Both the position numbers and the translations under genes were made by a program. The notes beneath the pieces were generated by a model that saw only the letters and a list, made by a program, of their open reading frames with translations, did not search any database and was not told where the DNA came from. This document shows positions 59,471 through 63,968 of a DNA stretch of 63,968 nt, piece by piece (position 1 is the stretch's first letter; each line of letters begins with the position of its first letter). Origin of the DNA: Maritimibacter alkaliphilus HTCC2654 (lineage in GTDB: Bacteria > Pseudomonadota > Alphaproteobacteria > Rhodobacterales > Rhodobacteraceae); the NCBI RefSeq assembly GCF_000152805.1, contig NZ_CH902578.1, forward strand, positions 3,252,877 to 3,316,844, written 5' to 3'.

Positions 59471-60297
59471 CGGCAGTCGTCCAGCCACGCGTTGATCGTT
59501 TCGACCGCCTCCGGTTCGTCCAGAAACGGCGCGTGGCCGCGCCCCGGCACTTCGGCATAGCGCATTTCGGGGATGCGGTTTCGCATTTCGGCTGCGGTGT
59601 CGGCGGTCAGCACGTCGGACCCGGCGCCGCGTATGACGGCGAGCGGTTTTGCGGCCAGAGCCATGAAGAGCGGCCAGAGGTCCGGCATCTCCGCATTCAT
59701 CGCTGCGAGGAAACTTTCACGCAGGGCGGGATCGTACCGAATGTCGAGGCCATCGTCGGTTTCGACGTAGGACCGTTCCGCTTCTTCGCGCCACCGGGAC
59801 GCGGGGACATTGTCGAACCCGTTGACGGTCTGCGCCCGGATCTTGGCCATTTCGTCCAGCGTGGCGGCTTTGGGTTTGCGCCCGATGTAGCCGTCGATGA
59901 CCTTCAGCCCTTCGCGGTCCACCACGGGCCCGACATCGTTCAGGCAGACGCCCAGCACCCTGTCGGCCTGCGTGGCGGCGATCACCATCGAGATCAGGCC
60001 ACCGCGCGACGTGCCCAGAAAAGCCGCCTTGTCGAGCCCCAGATGCGCCATCAGGGCCAGCACATCACCCGCCTCGGCAGGCACGGTATAGGTCGACCAA
60101 TCGGCCCGGTCGCTTTGCCCGCGCCCGCGATAATCCATGCGGATCAGGCGCACATTCTTCAGGTGCGGCGCGACGAAATCGAAATCGCGATGGTTCCGGG
60201 TAAGGCCGGACAGGGCGATCAGCGGCAGTCCTTCGCCCTCGTCGGTATAAGCGATGGACAGCCCGTCAGGCGTCGTGAAGTGCTGAACCTCGGTCAT
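59467..60297 (-). CDS. Alpha/beta hydrolase
   Basis: The 276-residue hydrolase has IALSGLTRNHRDFDF, RMDYRGRGQSDRA, elbow GTSRGG, and GRGHAPFLDEPEAVE with the catalytic His. The fold is of the esterase/lactonase group. It is middle in an operon: it overlaps the HAD dehalogenase by three bases upstream and the dehydratase downstream (both ATGA-type). The natural ester is unknown. Confidence 0.82.
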   Translation of the reverse strand: MTEVQHFTTPDGLSIAYTDEGEGLPLIALSGLTRNHRDFDFVAPHLKNVRLIRMDYRGRGQSDRADWSTYTVPAEAGDVLALMAHLGLDKAAFLGTSRGGLISMVIAATQADRVLGVCLNDVGPVVDREGLKVIDGYIGRKPKAATLDEMAKIRAQTVNGFDNVPASRWREEAERSYVETDDGLDIRYDPALRESFLAAMNAEMPDLWPLFMALAAKPLAVIRGAGSDVLTADTAAEMRNRIPEMRYAEVPGRGHAPFLDEPEAVETINAWLDDCR

Positions 60298-60986
60298 CAG
60301 ATGGCCTTCGCGATGTCGGGAATGGTCGTGAGATCGGTGAGCATTTCGTGCGGCGGGTGGCCAAGCCGGTCCATCGGTTCGCCCGCGCGGTTCACCCAGG
60401 CCGTGAAGAAGCCGTATCCGCAGGCCGCCGAGGCATCCCACCCGTTCGACGAGACGAACAGAACCTGATCGTTTTCACAGCCGAACCGTTTGTTCACGAG
60501 GTCATAGACCGCATCCGCCGGTTTGAAGATTCCGACGCTTTCGACGCTCAGGCAATTGTCGAGCAGATCGCCGATCCCCGCGGACTGAACGGCGCCGTCC
60601 AGCATGTCCGGCGAACCGTTGGAAAGGATCGCGGTCGAAAAGCCCGCCTCTTTCAGCGCGGCGAGCATCGCGGGCACTTCCGGATAGGCCGAAAGCTCCC
60701 AATACAGCGCCAGCAGGCGTTCGCGCAGGGTCTCGTCGCCGAGCAGCCCCTGTTTGTCGAGCGCCCAGTCCAGCCCGTCCTGCGTGACGGACCAGAAATC
60801 GGTGTGCTCGCCCGTGACCGCGCGCAGCCATGTATATTGCAGTTGTTTCGTGCGCCAGTCGGCGGCGAGGGTGGGCCAGACTTTGGCCAGCGCCTCGTTC
60901 CCCGGTTCCTCCGCAGCCTCCCGCGCGGCGGCGGACACGTCGAACAGCGTGCCATAGGCGTCGAAAATGCAGGTGGTAATGGCCAT
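60297..60986 (-). CDS. HAD-superfamily haloacid dehalogenase type II
   Basis: The 229-residue protein has FDAYGTLFDV with the nucleophile Asp near residue 9, SNGSPDMLDGAVQ, the conserved Lys in SVESVGIFKPADAVYD, and FVSSNGWDASAACGYGF. That set marks L-2-haloacid dehalogenase type II. Such enzymes act on 2-haloalkanoic acids; in marine bacteria the real substrate may be a halogenated natural product. GGGAGG lies before the ATG. First gene of a coupled HAD-hydrolase-dehydratase run. Confidence 0.88.
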   Translation of the reverse strand: MAITTCIFDAYGTLFDVSAAAREAAEEPGNEALAKVWPTLAADWRTKQLQYTWLRAVTGEHTDFWSVTQDGLDWALDKQGLLGDETLRERLLALYWELSAYPEVPAMLAALKEAGFSTAILSNGSPDMLDGAVQSAGIGDLLDNCLSVESVGIFKPADAVYDLVNKRFGCENDQVLFVSSNGWDASAACGYGFFTAWVNRAGEPMDRLGHPPHEMLTDLTTIPDIAKAI

Positions 60987-61042
60987 GATGTCCTCCCGTT
61001 TCGAGCGGGAGACTTGCATGGGTGCCGCGCGAGGGAAAGGGG

Positions 61043-61831
61043 TCAGAACTGCCCGGTCACGACCAGCAGCACCCACCAGCCGCCGAGGAAGAAGGCCGAA
61101 AGTGTGGTGAGGTAGGCCGGGATCGCCGTCATGAGCGCGCGGCCGGGCATCGGCGGGCGTTCCTTGGGGATCGGCGGGCGGATCGCATAGGCCAGTGCGC
61201 CGATCACCGAAATCAGGAACAGGCCGGGCGTATCCGTGGCCCACGACATGCCGATCATTCCAGCGAAGAGCGAGGCCGCGGGCAGGGCCGAGACGCGCGG
61301 AAAGCCGGGGCGCATCATCAGTTGCACCAGCGTGCCGCCGGACAAGGGCCAGATCGGCAGAAGCGCGATGAAGTTGAACGCGCCGAGCGTCAGCGCCAGC
61401 GTGCCGAAAAGGTGTTGCAGCGGGTGGCCCGCGAACAGGTCGGACAGGGCGAAGGCCAGCACCATCGGGGCAAGGCCCAGCGCGGGGCCCATGAGCACGA
61501 CGAAGAAATGTTCGAGATCGGTGAGATGCGGATCGCGCGACACCGGCCCGGACCGGGGCATCGGGATGAGGCGAAAGCGCACGTCCGCGTGGCCCGCAAG
61601 ACGGTGACCCAGCACGATGCCAAGCTCGTGTATGGTAAGCGCGATCAGCAACGAGGCACTCGTCACCACGTCGAAGGTCAGCGCGATGGCGGCGAGGATC
61701 GTGCCCAGAATGATGACGTGGGAACCTGAGACACCGATGAGCGGAATAGGTCTGCGGCCTGCGTACATGGCGGGTCGCACTACCGTCACGGTAGCGCCGA
61801 CCAACACCATGCTTAGCAGAAAAAAGGTCAT
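61043..61831 (-). CDS. Degenerate site-2 protease-like membrane protein
   Basis: The 262-residue protein has about six membrane segments and the architecture of site-2 proteases. The zinc motif reads HELGI (68-72) in place of HExxH; the next His is H76. The second-site motif reads IWPLSGG (160-166) where active enzymes have LDGG. Both key zinc ligands (second His and the Asp) are thus replaced, so it is probably an inactive pseudoprotease. The rest of the fold, including FNFIALLPI, is intact, so it may have become a binding or regulatory protein. Confidence 0.72.
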   Translation of the reverse strand: MTFFLLSMVLVGATVTVVRPAMYAGRRPIPLIGVSGSHVIILGTILAAIALTFDVVTSASLLIALTIHELGIVLGHRLAGHADVRFRLIPMPRSGPVSRDPHLTDLEHFFVVLMGPALGLAPMVLAFALSDLFAGHPLQHLFGTLALTLGAFNFIALLPIWPLSGGTLVQLMMRPGFPRVSALPAASLFAGMIGMSWATDTPGLFLISVIGALAYAIRPPIPKERPPMPGRALMTAIPAYLTTLSAFFLGGWWVLLVVTGQF

Positions 61832-61851
61832 GTGACCCCGGCGTTCACAGG

Positions 61852-61894
61852 GGGCCGCCCGGAGAGATTACGAGGGACGTATCCGGGGCGGCCC
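61852..61894 (+). other. Long stem-loop between divergent genes
   Basis: GGGCCGCCCGGA (61852-61863) pairs with TCCGGGGCGGCCC (61882-61894) with one bulged base and an 18-base loop; TGCCTTTGTT follows. It lies 20 bases from the start of the S2P-like gene and about 130 bases before the next gene, so it is either a 5' leader structure or a small RNA. Confidence 0.4.
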
Positions 61895-62021
61895 TGCCTT
61901 TGTTATGCCGGGATTGCGGCAGGTCAGGCAACGATTAAGGCCGAAACTGATTGTTTCCAATTGCGCGGTGGCGCGAAACGGGGGTCAATGCGCCCATTGT
62001 CCACGCATCGGAGGATCGGAC

Positions 62022-62648
62022 ATGCCCAGACGGCTAGAGATGCTGCGCAGCCATGCGCGCGAGACCCGCGAAGCCCTCGAGGCCGAATACGAGCGCCGGA
62101 TCGAGGCGCTGGGCGGGCGATGGGAGCGAGGGCGGCTGATCTTCGACGCCGAGGTGCGGCGGCGCCAGAGGCGGGCCAGACAGGCGTTCGCCGAATATGT
62201 GCGCGGCATCAAGCCGCTCAACGTCATCACCGCGCCGGTGATCTATTCCGTGCTCATCGCCTTCGTTGTGATGGACCTGTTCGTCACGGTCTACATGCAC
62301 GTCTGCTTCCCGGTCTACGGCATCCCCAAAGTGCGCCGGCGGGACCATGTGAAGGTCGACCGCCACCGGCTGCCCTATCTCAACTGGGTGCAGAAGGTGA
62401 ACTGCGTCTATTGCGGATATGGGAACGGGGTCATCGCCTATGCCCGCGAAATCGCCGCGCGGACCGAGGCCTATTGGTGCCCGATCAAGCACGCGGAACG
62501 CTGGGACGGGGCGCATGACCATTACGCGGGCTTCATGGACTACGGCGACGAGCGCGATTTCGTCTCGCGCTGGGCCGACAGCCGGTCGCAGATCACCGGG
62601 GGAAAGCGGGCCGACCGGCCCGTGCACGTGGATGTGAACCAGGACTAG
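62022..62648 (+). CDS. Conserved alphaproteobacterial protein with cysteine motif
   Basis: The 208-residue protein has a charged N-terminal helix (about 1-60, Arg/Glu-rich coiled coil), one or two membrane segments (about 73-100), and a soluble part with CVYCGYGN, YWCPIKHAERWDGAHDHYAGFMDYGD. The Cys pair, the extra Cys and the His cluster could bind a metal. The sequence type is conserved in Rhodobacteraceae but I know of no assigned function. GGAGG precedes the ATG at 62022. Confidence 0.78.
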   Translation: MPRRLEMLRSHARETREALEAEYERRIEALGGRWERGRLIFDAEVRRRQRRARQAFAEYVRGIKPLNVITAPVIYSVLIAFVVMDLFVTVYMHVCFPVYGIPKVRRRDHVKVDRHRLPYLNWVQKVNCVYCGYGNGVIAYAREIAARTEAYWCPIKHAERWDGAHDHYAGFMDYGDERDFVSRWADSRSQITGGKRADRPVHVDVNQD

Positions 62649-62657
62649 GAAAGCCGG

Positions 62658-63371
62658 TCAGTTCCGGCGGAAGGTCAGGTAATGCGGCACGCGGCCCTCG
62701 CGCAGGGCCTTTTGTTCGTAGCGGGTCGACAGCCAGTCGCCCCACGGCTCGCGCCAGTCGGCGGGGCCTTCGGCCAGCCAGTCGAACCCGGCCTTGGGCA
62801 CTTCTTCAAGCGTCTGGCGCACGTAGTCGGGAATATCGGTGGCCACGCGGAACTCGGCCCCCGGTTTCAGGACACGGTGCAGCGGTTCGAGGTGCTCGGG
62901 CGTCACGAAGCGACGGCGGTGGTGGCGTTTCTTGGGCCACGGGTCCGGGTAGAGCAGGAACGCCTTCGAGATCGAACCCTCCGGCAGCACGTCGAACAGG
63001 TCGCGCGCGTCGCCCGCGTGGACGCGGATGTTCGTCGCCTCGGACTGGCGCAGCTTGCCCAGCATCATCGCGACCCCGTTCACGAAAGGCTCGCAACCGA
63101 TCAGGCCGACGTTCGGATAGGTCTCGCCCTGATGGACAAGGTGCTCACCCCCGCCGAAGCCGATTTCGAGCCAGACGTCGCGCCCGCCGAACAGGCTGGC
63201 GAGGTCGAGGTTCTCGCGTTCCGGGTTCTCGTCCCAGCCGACCGGACCGGGGGAGAGTTTCGGCAGGTCTTCTTCGAGATAGGCGACCTGGCTTTCACGA
63301 AGTCCCTTGGCCTTGAACCGCCCATAGAAATTGCGCCACGGCGCGCCGCTTTGATGTCTCGTCTCGCTCAT
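62658..63371 (-). CDS. trmB: tRNA (guanine-N7-)-methyltransferase
   Basis: The 237-residue protein has the TrmB signature: EIGFGGGEHL for SAM, IGCEPFVNGVA, and LLYPDPWPKKRHHRRRFV, the invariant PDPWPKKRH stretch. It makes m7G46 in tRNAs. The start at 63371 gives the family N-terminus; further in-frame sequence up to 63527 reads like non-coding DNA and crosses the divergent palindrome. It shares the intergenic region with a DoxX gene. Confidence 0.96.
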   Translation of the reverse strand: MSETRHQSGAPWRNFYGRFKAKGLRESQVAYLEEDLPKLSPGPVGWDENPERENLDLASLFGGRDVWLEIGFGGGEHLVHQGETYPNVGLIGCEPFVNGVAMMLGKLRQSEATNIRVHAGDARDLFDVLPEGSISKAFLLYPDPWPKKRHHRRRFVTPEHLEPLHRVLKPGAEFRVATDIPDYVRQTLEEVPKAGFDWLAEGPADWREPWGDWLSTRYEQKALREGRVPHYLTFRRN

Positions 63372-63406
63372 GCGCCGCGCATACCCGCAGGCGGGAGGCG
63401 GATCAA

Positions 63407-63426
63407 TATGTGCTGGTGTGCACATA
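63407..63426. promoter_or_regulatory. Palindrome between trmB and the DoxX gene
   Basis: TATGTGC (63407-63413) and GCACATA (63420-63426) are perfect inverted arms around TGGTGT, a layout common for transcription-factor operators. It lies 36 bases from the trmB start and 92 from the DoxX start. The regulator is not identified. Confidence 0.5.
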
Positions 63427-63517
63427 AAGTGTATGAAATTGGAGAATGGTGCAAGGCGCGACGCTGATGCATCTCTTGGCCATCGCCCGAATGGGCCAAC
63501 AGTCAAGGAATGCAACA

Positions 63518-63946
63518 ATGAACGCACAAACGCTCGCCTATGCCGCGCCGCTCGCCCGGCTTCTCCTCTCCGCGATGTTCATCATCTCGGGTCTTCAGAA
63601 AATCACCGGATACGCCGGGACCGCAGGGTATATGGAGGCGATGGGCGTGGCCCCCGGCCTTCTGCCCATCGTGATCCTCGTCGAAGTCGTGGGCGGGATC
63701 GCGCTGCTCGTGGGTTTTCAGGCGCGTCTGGCGGCCTTTTTGCTCGCCGGGTTCTCGGTCGTGTCGGGGCTTCTGTTCCACCTGATCCCGTCCTTCGGGA
63801 TGGAGGATGCGATGGCCGCGCAGGGTCAGGTGATCTCGTTCATGAAGAACGTGACTATCGCGGGCGGGATGCTGATGGTCGTAGCGTTCGGCCCGGGCCG
63901 CGTGTCGGTGTCGCGCAAAGAGGCTGCGCTCGTGCCCGCCGAGTGA
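63518..63946 (+). CDS. DoxX-family membrane protein
   Basis: The 142-residue protein has four membrane segments and DoxX features: LLSAMFIISGLQKITGY, ILVEVVGGIALLVGF, SFMKNVTIAGGMLMV. DoxX proteins are linked to thiosulfate:quinone oxidoreductase in archaea and to oxidative stress or thiol metabolism in bacteria; this one could not be assigned more finely. AAGGAA sits before the ATG at 63518. Only 22 bases lie between its stop and the window end. Confidence 0.9.
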   Translation: MNAQTLAYAAPLARLLLSAMFIISGLQKITGYAGTAGYMEAMGVAPGLLPIVILVEVVGGIALLVGFQARLAAFLLAGFSVVSGLLFHLIPSFGMEDAMAAQGQVISFMKNVTIAGGMLMVVAFGPGRVSVSRKEAALVPAE

Positions 63947-63968
63947 TTTCGCCCGGACTTGCGTCCGG

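Noticed and set aside
1-63968. CRISPR arrays, insertion sequences, integrase genes or prophage
   Set aside because: No direct-repeat/spacer pattern, transposase, recombinase or phage structural gene was seen on either strand.

Overview
The window is a high-GC stretch of bacterial chromosome. It most resembles a marine alphaproteobacterium of the Rhodobacteraceae (Roseobacter group). The signs are the gene families present (MeaB, PCu(A)C, HrpB, TAXI-TRAP transporters, DUF1236, DUF2061, DUF3108 and DUF4112 proteins), an AcuI-like reductase, a copious intergenic repeat starting at CCTCCGAGGT, and dense gene packing with many ATGA stop/start overlaps. I see no phage, insertion sequence, integron or CRISPR array. 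One tRNA (Arg, anticodon TCT) is present. One gene (49654-50631) stands out as AT-rich and foreign-looking.

Layout. 1-14.7 kb: phosphate transporter with a NUDIX hydrolase, helicase HrpB, a DUF3108 protein, MeaB, two tandem ABC exporters, an MFS pump, an SH3b/DUF1236 envelope protein, an alpha/beta hydrolase, and a DUF2945-topoisomerase IB pair. 14.7-21.3 kb: rpmB (L28) with clear promoter and terminator, a SAM methyltransferase of the PF00891 type, a PCu(A)C copper chaperone pair, a sirtuin, two alpha/beta hydrolases and a zinc alcohol dehydrogenase. 21.6-24.9 kb: an operon of a membrane protein with a cyclic-nucleotide-binding domain, a SulP-like transporter with STAS and cyclic-nucleotide-binding domains, and a DUF3307 membrane protein.

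25.0-36.8 kb is the most interesting block. A complete type I secretion machine (TolC-like, LapB/HlyB-like ABC, HlyD-like) is followed by a convergent CHASE2 adenylate cyclase. Divergent from the cyclase is a 1512-residue FecR / cadherin-like / VWA / RTX surface protein that is probably the secreted cargo. With the cyclic-nucleotide-binding operon just upstream, this looks like a surface-adhesion locus tied to cAMP signalling; that link is inference.

36.8-38.2 kb: an AcuI/YhdH-type reductase with an ArsR regulator behind a near-perfect palindrome. 38.3-46.0 kb: a LysR-controlled catabolic cluster (TAXI binding protein, fused TRAP permease, LigW-type decarboxylase, FAD aromatic hydroxylase, ACMSD-type amidohydrolase), probably for a carboxylated phenol. 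46.3-50.6 kb: tRNA-Arg, small membrane proteins around a cytochrome b561, a DUF4112 protein, a LicD-cytidylyltransferase pair and the AT-rich HEPN-like orphan. 50.6-63.97 kb: lepA, glycine-zipper proteins, an XRE regulator with its own operator, glycerophosphodiesterase, PfkB kinase, low-molecular-weight phosphatase, an EEP-family hydrolase, a dehydratase / hydrolase / HAD operon, a degenerate site-2 protease, trmB and a DoxX protein.
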